From positions 119,599-183,598 of the forward strand of contig JADJCG010000007.1 of the NCBI GenBank assembly GCA_016703335.1: 64,000 bases of DNA, in the 5' to 3' direction. This DNA is from Caulobacteraceae bacterium (lineage in GTDB: Bacteria > Pseudomonadota > Alphaproteobacteria > Caulobacterales > Aquidulcibacteraceae). The notes under the pieces are model-generated. The model saw only the letters and a program-made list of their open reading frames with translations, had not been told where the DNA came from and made no database searches. Position numbers and translations under genes: made by a program. Every line of letters starts with the position of its first letter. Position 1 is the stretch's first letter. Shown in pieces: positions 1 through 7,765 of this stretch.

Positions 1-1968
1 TGCGATCAGCTCGTTCAAGCCCAAAGATGCGAGCAAGCTCGCCCCCATACGCGCCGCAAACGCCTCTCCCGTTCGGGTCAGCACCGGTAAACCCGCGCGC
101 AGCGCATTGCTCGAAGTTGCGCCGCCATTATAGGGAAAGGTATCGAGGATAAGGTCGGCGCAACGCTGCCGCGCAAGATGCGCTTCGCGCGACACCCGAT
201 CTGCGAAAATAATTCTCTCCGGCGCAATCCCACGCTCACACGCAGCCGCGCTCAAATTCCGTGCTGCGGCGTCATTGGCCGCATAAAGCCACAACACGCT
301 ATTCGACACGCGCGCGAGCACGCGCATCCACACGTCGAACATGTGTGGCGTGATTTTGTAACTATTGTTGAACGAGCAAAACACGAACGCATCTTCCGGC
401 AGGTGGCATTCCCGACGCGAGGGCGCGTCCCCCGGAGCATTAGCGTCCGCATCATTGCACTGATACCAAGGCAGATAGACGATCTCTTCGCTGTAGTACG
501 CTCGCAGTTGCGGCGGGATAATCACGTCATCCGCGATCAAATAGTCGATATAATCGGCGCCCATGGTGCCGAGGTATCCCAGGTACGCCACTTGGATCGG
601 CGCAACGCGAGCCGCAAAGATCGGGGTCCGCGCCGCCTTCGTGTAGCCGTTCAGATCGACCGCCACATCAAGCCGCGCCTCGCGCGCGATCGTGACGGTT
701 CGCTCAAACGACACACTGTCCAGATCAATAAAATGATCCACGGCAGTCTCAATTTTGCGCTTCCACGCATCGTCGCTCCGCCGAAATGCGAAAGCGTAAG
801 TCTCGAAGCGCGCTCGGTCGTGAGCCGCAAGCACACCGGCCAACAGGTGCGAAACGGGATGATTATGAAAGTCGGACGAGAAGTATCCGACCTTGATCCG
901 GTCACCGGCAGGATGGGCCTTGAGCGCACCCACACCCCGCAACACCGGCTGAACCGACGCAACGCGTTCGGCGCAAAGCCGTTGAAACGCCGCATCGTCG
1001 AACATCGCAAGAGCGGGAAACGCATCTGAAAGCGCACCGCCCGCCTTGATCGTGTCCACCCACGTCTCCGTGGCCGCTTCCAGGCCACCCCAATCGCAGA
1101 ACTCTAATTTTTCCGAGAGATAATAGCCGCGCGAAAAACCGATATCGTGACCAGCACCGAGGACTGCCTCGTAATCTGCCAGCGCTTCGACCTTGCGACC
1201 CATCTGGTGCAGCACGTCAGCGCGGCACCGGCGCGCGGCGACGCCGCTAAGCTGCACGGCGCGATCGGCGCTTTGCAGCGCTTCATTGAGACGTTTCAGC
1301 TCAAGCAACGCGTAGGCCCTGTAGGTGTGCGTTTCCCCTTGATTGGGAGCTTGAACAATCGCGCGATCAAACCTCTCCAAAGCTTCGAGCGCATTGTCCA
1401 AATTGAGCAACGCGCGGCCTTCGCCAAGCAACGCGCCGGGTGCGCGGGGATCGAGGTGCACGGCTTTTGAAAACGCGCCCTGGGCCTCGGTCCATTTGCG
1501 GAGCGCAAGCAAAGCATTCCCCCGCGCCACGTGCATCGCCGCATTGTTGGACTGGAGAGCGCTCGCGCGCTCTGCGCTTGTCAACGCCTGCTCGGCTTGC
1601 CCCGCATCAAGCAGCACATTCGCTCGGTTGAGATGCGCCTCGGCCATTTCAGGCTTGAGCGCGATGGCCCGCTCGAACGCACTCAACGCCTCCGTCGATT
1701 TCCCGAGCGACCGATAGCCGTTGCCGAGATTGTTGAACGCCTCTGCGTGCGTCGGCTTTAGGCTCACGGCGCGCGCGATAAGATCGACGCCGCGTTGCGT
1801 TTGGCCCGCTTGAAGCGATGCGACGCCGAGAAGGTGAAGCAGTTCGGCATGAGCGGGCTGCTCAAGCAGCAAGCTCTCATAGACCTTCATCGCCCGACCG
1901 ACTTGGCCCTGACGATGCAGATCAACGGCGTCTCGAAAGCGCTGCTCGAACGACGCCGGCTGCGTCAC
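1..1968 (-). CDS. TPR / GT41 (SPINDLY-type) O-GlcNAc transferase, C-terminus outside window
   Basis: The frame is open from a GTG at 1968 to the window edge, so only about 656 N-terminal residues are seen. Residues ~1-290 are tetratricopeptide repeats (recurring A-x-x-x-L-x-P patterns such as EAFNNLGNGYRSLGK). From ~355 the sequence matches the GT41 catalytic half: KVGYFSSDFHNHPVSHLL, then DLNGYT, PIQVAYLGYLGTMGADYIDY and DLILDTFPYNGGATSSNAL. GT41 enzymes transfer GlcNAc or related sugars from a nucleotide donor to Ser/Thr of cytoplasmic proteins; in Caulobacter relatives the TPR-GT41 protein FlmG modifies flagellins, but nothing here proves that substrate. The start lies one base after the thiG stop, so it is probably translated from the thiG transcript. 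Confidence 0.88.
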   Translation of the reverse strand, partial: MTQPASFEQRFRDAVDLHRQGQVGRAMKVYESLLLEQPAHAELLHLLGVASLQAGQTQRGVDLIARAVSLKPTHAEAFNNLGNGYRSLGKSTEALSAFERAIALKPEMAEAHLNRANVLLDAGQAEQALTSAERASALQSNNAAMHVARGNALLALRKWTEAQGAFSKAVHLDPRAPGALLGEGRALLNLDNALEALERFDRAIVQAPNQGETHTYRAYALLELKRLNEALQSADRAVQLSGVAARRCRADVLHQMGRKVEALADYEAVLGAGHDIGFSRGYYLSEKLEFCDWGGLEAATETWVDTIKAGGALSDAFPALAMFDDAAFQRLCAERVASVQPVLRGVGALKAHPAGDRIKVGYFSSDFHNHPVSHLLAGVLAAHDRARFETYAFAFRRSDDAWKRKIETAVDHFIDLDSVSFERTVTIAREARLDVAVDLNGYTKAARTPIFAARVAPIQVAYLGYLGTMGADYIDYLIADDVIIPPQLRAYYSEEIVYLPWYQCNDADANAPGDAPSRRECHLPEDAFVFCSFNNSYKITPHMFDVWMRVLARVSNSVLWLYAANDAAARNLSAAACERGIAPERIIFADRVSREAHLARQRCADLILDTFPYNGGATSSNALRAGLPVLTRTGEAFAARMGASLLASLGLNELIA

Positions 1969-1969
1969 C

Positions 1970-2740
1970 TTAGATCAATCCGCCGAGTGGGCTTGATGGG
2001 TCGGCGTATTTCTTCTTCGGCATACGGCCGGCGAGATAGGACTCTCTGCCAGCGATCACCGCATGCTTCATCGCACGCGCCATGCGGATGGGGTCTTTGG
2101 CTTCGGCTATCGCGGTGTTCATGAGGACACCGTCGACGCCTAGCTCCATTGCGATGGCGGCGTCGCTTGCGGTGCCGACACCGGCGTCGACGATGACGGG
2201 CACTTTTGTTTGTTCGACGATGAGGCGGATGTTCACGGGGTTCTGAATGCCAAGCCCAGAGCCAATCAGCGAGCCCAACGGCATAATGGCGACGCAGCCG
2301 GCGTCTTCGAGTTTCTTCGCGTAGACCGGATCGTCGCTGCAATAGACCATAACCTCGAAGCCTTCGGCGACGAGCATTTTCGCGGCTTTCAGCGTCTCTT
2401 CCATGTCGGGATAGAGCGTCTTCTGATCAGCGAGCACTTCGAGTTTCACCAGCTTCCAATCGCCCGCCTCGCGCGCGAGGCGGAGCGTGCGCAGCGCTTC
2501 GTCGGCGGTGAAGCAGCCGGCGGTGTTGGGCAGGAAGGTCGTCTTCTTTGGATCGATGTGATCGGTGAGGCGTTCCTTGGTCGGATCGGAGAGATTCACG
2601 CGCCGCACGGCGACGGTGACGATCTCAGCGCCGCTCGCTTCGAGCGCCGCTGCGTTTTCGGCGTAGGTCTTATATTTGCCAGTGCCGATGATGAGGCGCG
2701 AGGCGTAGCTCTTGTCGGCGATGGTGAGCGTGTCGGTCAT
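1970..2740 (-). CDS. thiG: Thiazole synthase ThiG
   Basis: This 256-residue protein has the length and fold signature of ThiG, which condenses deoxyxylulose 5-phosphate, dehydroglycine and ThiS-thiocarboxylate into the thiamine thiazole ring in the cytoplasm. Seen: an N-terminal IIGTGKYKT motif, the Schiff-base lysine in LVKLEV (K99), and the phosphate-binding glycine-rich segments PLGSLIGSGLG and VDAGVGTASDAA. The ATG start gives the normal family N-terminus. It lies downstream of two lipoprotein genes and of thiS on the same strand, so thiS and thiG look co-oriented but not adjacent. No thiO, thiE or thiC is present in the window. Confidence 0.96.
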   Translation of the reverse strand: MTDTLTIADKSYASRLIIGTGKYKTYAENAAALEASGAEIVTVAVRRVNLSDPTKERLTDHIDPKKTTFLPNTAGCFTADEALRTLRLAREAGDWKLVKLEVLADQKTLYPDMEETLKAAKMLVAEGFEVMVYCSDDPVYAKKLEDAGCVAIMPLGSLIGSGLGIQNPVNIRLIVEQTKVPVIVDAGVGTASDAAIAMELGVDGVLMNTAIAEAKDPIRMARAMKHAVIAGRESYLAGRMPKKKYADPSSPLGGLI

Positions 2741-2782
2741 GACCGCTATATGCGGCTTTCACGTCGGCCCCGCCAGTATGAG

Positions 2783-3343
2783 CTAGCGAGCGGCTGCCTG
2801 GAAATCAGGGTCGGCAAGTAGCGCGCAGAACAACTGCGGGTAGAGCCCAGTGTAGTGGTTCATCGCGTCAGGAATGGCGATGCCGCCCAGAAAGGATGAT
2901 GGCCATTGGTCCTGGACCGATATCTCCTTGTCGAAGACCACAGCGCCGGCGCGCGTGAGACGAAACTGCGCAGCAATTGCACCGTGTCCCTGCGAGCCCG
3001 ATGTCGAGACTTCGCTGCGCGTGAGCTGCGCGGAGAGCACCAAGTTAGAACCGGAGTCGAGTTTACCTGCGCCGCTAAGCTCGGACTCGATCACACTCCG
3101 CAAATACCCGGAGAATGTTCCGCCGCCTGGCGGCTGCAGGGAATCTGCACGAATAGACAGACTGCGATCGCGCTGTTCCGAAAGGTCCGAACCGCGCGTG
3201 AACCCGCCCAACGCGAGCGCGGGCGCCTCGCGCAAACGCTGGACGTTGTCGAAGGTGACCGTCGGCGCTGGCAATTGCGTGGCGCAGGCGCTGAGTATGA
3301 CGCAGGCCGTCAAGATGGCGCCTAACGCACGCGCAATCACCAT
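2783..3343 (-). CDS. Putative lipoprotein of unknown function (186 aa)
   Basis: The N-terminus is a short basic-hydrophobic signal ending in a lipobox (ILSAC), so the protein is probably secreted by Sec and anchored by lipidated Cys. The mature part begins with ATQLPAPTVTFDN and contains no family motif I recognise; it has the look of small outer-membrane-associated lipoproteins that oppose large partners. I chose the ATG at 3343 over an in-frame TTG two codons earlier because a GGGAG ribosome site lies nine bases upstream of the ATG. It follows the next lipoprotein gene by about 18 bases, suggesting co-transcription with it and perhaps with thiG 42 bases downstream. Confidence 0.75.
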   Translation of the reverse strand: MVIARALGAILTACVILSACATQLPAPTVTFDNVQRLREAPALALGGFTRGSDLSEQRDRSLSIRADSLQPPGGGTFSGYLRSVIESELSGAGKLDSGSNLVLSAQLTRSEVSTSGSQGHGAIAAQFRLTRAGAVVFDKEISVQDQWPSSFLGGIAIPDAMNHYTGLYPQLFCALLADPDFQAAAR

Positions 3344-3361
3344 TGTCAATCGCTCCCGAAC

Positions 3362-3994
3362 TTAAGTCACTGGCGCGGTAGCGGGCGTAACCGGTGCAGG
3401 ATCGAAGCCTGGCTGGCGCGCAATGTCGAATAAGAGGTGATCCGTCAGCTGCCGGATAACCGTGCGCAGGCCCGCTTCGACAGTTTCCGCTTGCACCATG
3501 TTCGCAGGCGCAGCGGCGTTGCCAATTTGAGAATGGAGCGCGTGACGCCCTTCGCTATTGAGTTCAGCGGCGCCCGACCGGCTATAGCGCGCGGTGCCAA
3601 CATAATAATCACTGACCGTCGTCCCAGCGAGCCCCAAGGTCAGACCTGTCGCGAAACCTCGGCTAGCAGCGCCTTCCTGCGGAATGTTGTCGATGACGAT
3701 TGATAGCAACGCGCCACCAGCGACAGGATTTGTCGAAACTTCGGAAAAGAGCCTGCTCCCACGCACGCTTTCAGTGATCTGTTCTCTGAGAAGATTCGTG
3801 GCGCGCGCGTTGGCCGCGCCTTGCGTACGAAACTCGAAAATCAGCTGAACAGGTTGTGGGTTTACTGGCGCGACACGCTCGGTCGTCGGCACATCACCCA
3901 AACTCGGATCGACAAACGACCGAATGGACAAGCAGCCGCTCAAAAGCATGGCCGCCGCAGCCATCAGCGGCGCCAGGACAAATTTCGTTCTCAT
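3362..3994 (-). CDS. Putative lipoprotein of unknown function (210 aa)
   Basis: The start MRTKFVLAPL at 3994 is preceded by GGGGGAGACG, a strong ribosome site; an earlier in-frame ATG lacks one. A signal sequence ends in a lipobox (LLSGC). The mature protein contains a predicted beta-rich region with a glycine-rich hydrophobic patch (GFATGLTLGLAGTTVSDYY) near the middle, often seen in small envelope lipoproteins, and a Pro/Ala/Thr tail. I recognise no named family. It immediately precedes another lipoprotein gene on the same strand, and the pair separates thiS from thiG. Confidence 0.75.
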   Translation of the reverse strand: MRTKFVLAPLMAAAAMLLSGCLSIRSFVDPSLGDVPTTERVAPVNPQPVQLIFEFRTQGAANARATNLLREQITESVRGSRLFSEVSTNPVAGGALLSIVIDNIPQEGAASRGFATGLTLGLAGTTVSDYYVGTARYSRSGAAELNSEGRHALHSQIGNAAAPANMVQAETVEAGLRTVIRQLTDHLLFDIARQPGFDPAPVTPATAPVT

Positions 3995-4018
3995 CGTCTC
4001 CCCCAATGTGAACTGCAA

Positions 4019-4327
4019 CGCCTTGATACGAGCGGTACCGGAGGGAACTTGTCAACTTAGCGGCAACGGAATTTTGTTTGGTTCGGCGATCTGGACGCGG
4101 GCAGCTACTAAGACACCGGGGTGTTCGCAGAGCGAGCCGATGAGACGCGGACTGCCACGACTTACGAGCAACTCGATCCGATCGCGGCACGGATCGACCG
4201 CAGCGTGATGCAACGCACATCCTCGATGAACAGCAACATGGTCGCGTTGATGTCGCCGCCTTTGCATTCACGGCATTCGCGACACGCGTGAGCGACGATT
4301 GTTCGACAGAGCCGCGATTGGGAGCCG
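4019..4327. other. 309-bp stretch without a supported gene
   Basis: No reading frame here is convincing by itself. On the minus strand a Cys-rich segment (HACRECRECKGGDI) followed by MLLFIEDVRCITLRSIR runs into a stop near 4162, and another frame continues with RIELLVSRGSPRLIGSL to a stop at 4052. One missing base would join them into a roughly 65-75 residue protein between thiS and the first lipoprotein. Because single-base errors are common in this window the possibility is real, but I recognise no family and do not call a gene. Confidence 0.3.
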
Positions 4328-4528
4328 TCATCCGCCTCCAACGAACTGAACGATTTCGAGCCGATCGCCTTCGCTGAGAACAATCTGCGACCACAGAGAC
4401 TTAGGCGCGATCTCGCGGTTGCGTTCCACGGCCACGCGCCGCCCATCTATCCCCAGGGAGGCGAGGAGTTCCGCGAGGGTCGCGGAATCGGGCGCCTCGC
4501 GCGTTTCTCCATTGACGATCAGACGCAT
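4328..4528 (-). CDS. thiS: Sulfur carrier protein ThiS
   Basis: A 66-residue ubiquitin-like protein starting MRLIVNGETREAP and ending in a Gly-Gly-Gly tail (VQFVGGG). ThiS is adenylated and thiocarboxylated at its C-terminal glycine and delivers sulfur to ThiG for thiazole formation. The ATG at 4528 is preceded by AGGAAGG; a longer in-frame extension to 4633 would run into the aroQ promoter region and has no family support. The gene is divergent from aroQ. The tail carries one glycine more than the usual GG, so either the family end is GG plus one residue or the last codon is in doubt. Confidence 0.92.
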   Translation of the reverse strand: MRLIVNGETREAPDSATLAELLASLGIDGRRVAVERNREIAPKSLWSQIVLSEGDRLEIVQFVGGG

Positions 4529-4529
4529 G

Positions 4530-4594
4530 GGCCTTCCTATCCGCACCGACTTAGAGCCCCTTGAGCCGGGGTTCAACGCGGGCCTCCTATCCGC
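4530..4594. repeat. Pair of near-identical 14/15-bp direct repeats in the thiS-aroQ divergent region
   Basis: The sequence GGCCTTCCTATCCGC (4530-4544) recurs as GGCCTCCTATCCGC (4581-4594), differing by one base in length. On the minus strand the first copy contains the ribosome site of thiS (AGGAAGG) and the second a duplicate of it. The pair could be an operator, or a remnant of a short duplication of the thiS leader. No TPP-riboswitch core (CTGAGA) is visible in this interval. Confidence 0.55.
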
Positions 4595-4619
4595 CCGCGC
4601 AAGGTACGTTTTGGGGACG

Positions 4620-5078
4620 ATGCCGGACGCCAAACCGATCTACGTGCTGAACGGCCCCAATTTGAACCTGTTGGGGACCAGAGAGCCGGAAATCTACGGC
4701 CGCGTCACGTTGGCCGAGATCGAGAGCGCCTGCGCCGCACGGGCAGCACAATTGGGGCGCAGCGTCATTTTTCGGCAATCCAACATTGAGGGCGAGCTGG
4801 TCAACTGGCTGCAAGAAGCCCGCGACAAGGCGGCGGCTGTTGTTCTAAACGCCGGCGCCTATACCCACACCTCGGTCGCACTGCACGACGCCATCAAGGC
4901 GATCGGCGTTCCGGTGATCGAGACCCACCTCTCCAACCCCGCTGCGCGTGAGGAATTCCGTCACGTTTCGTTAGTGGGCCAAGCCGCAAAGGGCGTCATC
5001 GCCGGCTTTGGGGCGACATCGTATTTACTGGCCATCGAGGCGGCTGCCTTGCTGGCGAATGAAGGCAAAAGCGCGTGA
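4620..5078 (+). CDS. aroQ: Type II 3-dehydroquinate dehydratase
   Basis: 152 residues, the usual size for the type II enzyme, which removes water from 3-dehydroquinate in the shikimate pathway in the cytoplasm. Seen: YVLNGPNLNLLGTREPEIYG with the catalytic tyrosine Y26, NAGAYTHTSVALHDA, ETHLSN and EFRHVS, all family blocks. The ATG at 4620 has GGGGA four bases upstream; a longer upstream extension overlaps thiS in antisense and is rejected. The stop codon overlaps the accB start (GTGA), so aroQ-accB-accC form one transcript, an arrangement common in alphaproteobacteria. Confidence 0.96.
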   Translation: MPDAKPIYVLNGPNLNLLGTREPEIYGRVTLAEIESACAARAAQLGRSVIFRQSNIEGELVNWLQEARDKAAAVVLNAGAYTHTSVALHDAIKAIGVPVIETHLSNPAAREEFRHVSLVGQAAKGVIAGFGATSYLLAIEAAALLANEGKSA

Positions 5079-5650
5079 GTAAGAAACCGAGCCGTTCTGT
5101 CGCAAAAAGAAAGCCGACGCGTGTGCCGCAAGTGCGTGCGCCGAAGAAAAAGAAGGCGTCCACGAGCGGCGTTGATGCGGACTTGGTGCGCGATCTTGCG
5201 AAGGTGCTGGACGATACCGGCCTGACTGAAATCGAAGTTGAGTACGGCGAATTGCGCCTGCGCTTGGCGCGCACTTTGGTGATGGCGCAACAGCCGCCGG
5301 CGCACACCCATGTGGTTCATTCGGCGCCGGCGCCGGTTGCGGCTCTGCCGCCGCCAGTCGCGGCAGCGCCCGCTCCTGCTGCGCCGCCCGCCGCTCCGGC
5401 CGATGCGGCATCACATCCAGGCGCCGTGCTGTCGCCGATGGTTGGCACCGCTTATCTCGCGGCGAACGAAGATGCGCCCGCGTTCGTGAAAGTCGGCGAC
5501 AAGGTCACCAAGGGTCAAACGATCCTGCTCATCGAGGCGATGAAGACCTTCAACCAAATCCACGCCACACACGATGGCACGGTGAAGCAAATCCTGGTCG
5601 GCAACGCCGATCCGGTTGAGTTCAATCAGCCGCTCATGATCATCGAGTAA
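5075..5650 (+). CDS. accB: Biotin carboxyl carrier protein of acetyl-CoA carboxylase
   Basis: 191 residues: a Lys-rich N-terminus, a helical segment (DADLVRDLAKVL), a long Ala/Pro linker, and a C-terminal biotinyl domain with the biotinylation site EAMKT (K157). AccB carries carboxybiotin between AccC and the carboxyltransferase in the first step of fatty-acid synthesis. The GTG start overlaps the aroQ stop. The N-terminal tail of about 30 basic residues before the first helix is longer than in the enterobacterial protein. accC follows after three bases. Confidence 0.96.
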   Translation: MSKKPSRSVAKRKPTRVPQVRAPKKKKASTSGVDADLVRDLAKVLDDTGLTEIEVEYGELRLRLARTLVMAQQPPAHTHVVHSAPAPVAALPPPVAAAPAPAAPPAAPADAASHPGAVLSPMVGTAYLAANEDAPAFVKVGDKVTKGQTILLIEAMKTFNQIHATHDGTVKQILVGNADPVEFNQPLMIIE

Positions 5651-5653
5651 TCG

Positions 5654-7009
5654 ATGTTTGAAAAAGTCCTCATCGCGAACCGGGGCGAGATCGCGCTGCG
5701 TATCCACCGCGCCTGCCAGGAAATGGGCATAAAGACGGTGGCCGTGCACTCGACGGCGGATTCGGAAGCCATGCACGTGCGCCTCGCCGACGAGAGCGTC
5801 TGCATCGGCCCACCGCCTGCCGCGAAAAGTTATCTCCACATTCCGTCGATCATCGCGGCCGCCGAAATCACCGGCGCGCAGGCGATCCATCCCGGCTACG
5901 GCTTTCTTTCCGAGAACGCCAAGTTCGCCGAGATCGTCACCCAGCACGGCATGACCTTCATCGGCCCGACAGCCGAACACATCCGGCTGATGGGCGACAA
6001 GATCGCGGCCAAGCAAGCCGCGATCGATACGGGCATGCCGGTCGTGCCGGGCTCCGCGGGCGGACTTACTGACGAAGCCAACGCCAAGAAGGTTGCCAAA
6101 GACATCGGCTATCCGATCATCATCAAGGCGTCAGCGGGCGGCGGTGGGCGCGGCATGAAGGTCGCGCAGACCGAAGATGATTTGGCCGAGGCCTACAATA
6201 CGGCGCGCTCCGAAGCGAAAGCCGCGTTCGGCAACGACGAAGTCTATATGGAAAAGTATCTGACGCGTCCGCGTCACATCGAAATCCAGATCGTCGCTGA
6301 CGGCCACGGCAACGTCATTCACTTGGGCGAGCGTGATTGTTCGCTGCAGCGGCGCCACCAGAAGGTTCTCGAAGAAGCGCCGTCACCGGCGCTGAATGCA
6401 GAAGACCGCGCGCGCATTGGTCAGATCACGGCCGACGCGATCAAGAAGCTCGGTTATCTCGGCGTCGGTACGGTTGAGTATCTCTTCGAAGACGGCGAGT
6501 TCTATTTCATCGAGATGAACACGCGTCTGCAGGTCGAACACCCGGTGACGGAGATGATCACCGGCCTCGATCTCGTTCGCGAACAGATCCGCATCGCTGA
6601 CGGTGCGAAGCTTTCGGTCAGCCAAGAGAACGTGATCTTCAACGGCCACGCCATAGAGTGCCGCGTGAATGCCGAGAACCCGTCGACCTTCCGCCCGTCG
6701 CCGGGCACAATCACCGGCTATCATCCGCCGGGCGGCCTGGGCGTGCGTTTGGATAGCGCCATCTATGCCGGCTACGCGATCCCGCCGAATTATGACTCGC
6801 TGATCGGCAAGCTCATCGTCCATGGCCGCGATCGAGCTGAGTGCTTGATGCGTTTGCGCCGTGCGCTGAACGAGATGGTTATCACCGGCGTTGAAACCAC
6901 GCTCCCGCTCTTCCGTGACCTCATGAACGAGCCGGACGTGATCAACGGCGACTACTCGATCCACTGGCTCGAGAAGAATCTGGCGGCAAAGGCCGCCGCG
7001 GAGAATTAA
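5654..7009 (+). CDS. accC: Biotin carboxylase subunit of acetyl-CoA carboxylase
   Basis: 451 residues with the biotin carboxylase order: N-terminal FEKVLIANRGEIALRI, ATP-grasp glycine loop (SAGGGGRGMK), catalytic FIEMNTRLQVEHPVTE, and the C-terminal barrel ending at a normal position. It carboxylates biotin on AccB using ATP and bicarbonate. It lies three bases behind accB and two bases before a small lipoprotein gene, so it is the third gene of the aroQ operon. No frame disruption is visible. Confidence 0.97.
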   Translation: MFEKVLIANRGEIALRIHRACQEMGIKTVAVHSTADSEAMHVRLADESVCIGPPPAAKSYLHIPSIIAAAEITGAQAIHPGYGFLSENAKFAEIVTQHGMTFIGPTAEHIRLMGDKIAAKQAAIDTGMPVVPGSAGGLTDEANAKKVAKDIGYPIIIKASAGGGGRGMKVAQTEDDLAEAYNTARSEAKAAFGNDEVYMEKYLTRPRHIEIQIVADGHGNVIHLGERDCSLQRRHQKVLEEAPSPALNAEDRARIGQITADAIKKLGYLGVGTVEYLFEDGEFYFIEMNTRLQVEHPVTEMITGLDLVREQIRIADGAKLSVSQENVIFNGHAIECRVNAENPSTFRPSPGTITGYHPPGGLGVRLDSAIYAGYAIPPNYDSLIGKLIVHGRDRAECLMRLRRALNEMVITGVETTLPLFRDLMNEPDVINGDYSIHWLEKNLAAKAAAEN

Positions 7010-7011
7010 GC

Positions 7012-7467
7012 ATGCGTGCATTGCTGATCGCTATCCTGGCGCTTTCCGCCGCCTGTTCGCCCCCGGCGGCGACCACGACTGAAGCGCCTGAGACCTCGGT
7101 TGCACCGTCCGCCGACGCGGCCACGCAGACGTTGCTCAACGTGCTGACGCCGGCAATCAGTGCAGAAGTCGGCAAACCCGTTAGCCTACGCACGACCACC
7201 GTGAACGTGCGCGATGAGTGGGCATATGTCGTGGCCGACGTCCGAAACGCCGACGGTTCTGAGATCGATTGGTCAACGACCAACCTCGCGAGCCGCTATG
7301 AGAACGGCGCGATGGACACGGGCGGCGGTCTGCACGCTCTGCTGAAGAACCACGGCGGCGTTTGGGTGGTGCTAGAGCACGTTATCGCGCCGACGGATGT
7401 GGCTTGGATCGATTGGGCTGCCACGCATGGCGTGCCGCCGGATATTCTCGGCCTGCCGTCGAACTAA
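7012..7467 (+). CDS. Small lipoprotein of unknown function (151 aa)
   Basis: A signal sequence ends in a lipobox (SAACS) around residue 15, followed by a Thr/Ala/Pro-rich tether and a compact domain with DEWAYVVADVRNADG and GGVWVVLEHVIAPTDVAW. The middle is reminiscent of small periplasmic domains that follow accC in related genomes, but I cannot name a family. It begins two bases after the accC stop, so it is expressed with the acetyl-CoA carboxylase genes and is probably an envelope protein. Confidence 0.75.
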   Translation: MRALLIAILALSAACSPPAATTTEAPETSVAPSADAATQTLLNVLTPAISAEVGKPVSLRTTTVNVRDEWAYVVADVRNADGSEIDWSTTNLASRYENGAMDTGGGLHALLKNHGGVWVVLEHVIAPTDVAWIDWAATHGVPPDILGLPSN

Positions 7468-7540
7468 CGTTAACGGCGCGTGAATTGCGGCGCCGTGCTT
7501 GCAGACGTGAGCGAGCACTCGACCAAAGGCTCACGTTTCC

Positions 7541-7756
7541 ATGGCTCAACAATCCTTCGCCGGCCTCGCCGTGCTGATCGCGCTCACCTTCGCCGTCATG
7601 GCTCTGCATGGCTGCGCCAGTCCGGCACAAACCGTCGCTGCAAACTACGGCCCCGCCGTCATCGCGCCGCTCGAACCGGAAGTGAACACGCCGGAATTCC
7701 ACGGCGCCCGCATCGGCGGCGACGCCCTGCGCTCGCGCGTCCCTTCGGAAGACTAA
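7541..7756 (+). CDS. Very small putative lipoprotein (71 aa)
   Basis: The 71-residue product has a hydrophobic signal (LAVLIALTFAVMAL) and a lipobox-like HGCA, followed by about 45 residues without recognisable motif. Lipidation would leave a short envelope peptide. The frame uses the codon bias of its neighbours and ends just before a convergent gene. I cannot exclude that it is a non-lipidated membrane peptide or a chance frame. Confidence 0.5.
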   Translation: MAQQSFAGLAVLIALTFAVMALHGCASPAQTVAANYGPAVIAPLEPEVNTPEFHGARIGGDALRSRVPSED

Positions 7757-7765
7757 GTGTCGGGC

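Noticed and set aside
178..1029. A 283-residue plus-strand reading frame
   Set aside because: It is antisense to the GT41 gene, has Arg/His-rich composition with no domain, and is explained by the GC-rich coding strand.
4328..4633. A TPP riboswitch in front of thiS
   Set aside because: I looked for the conserved CTGAGA-type core and stem pattern and do not see them; only short direct repeats are present.
5411..7021. Long minus-strand frames opposite accB and accC
   Set aside because: Both plus-strand genes are complete with clear motifs; the antisense frames show no family features.
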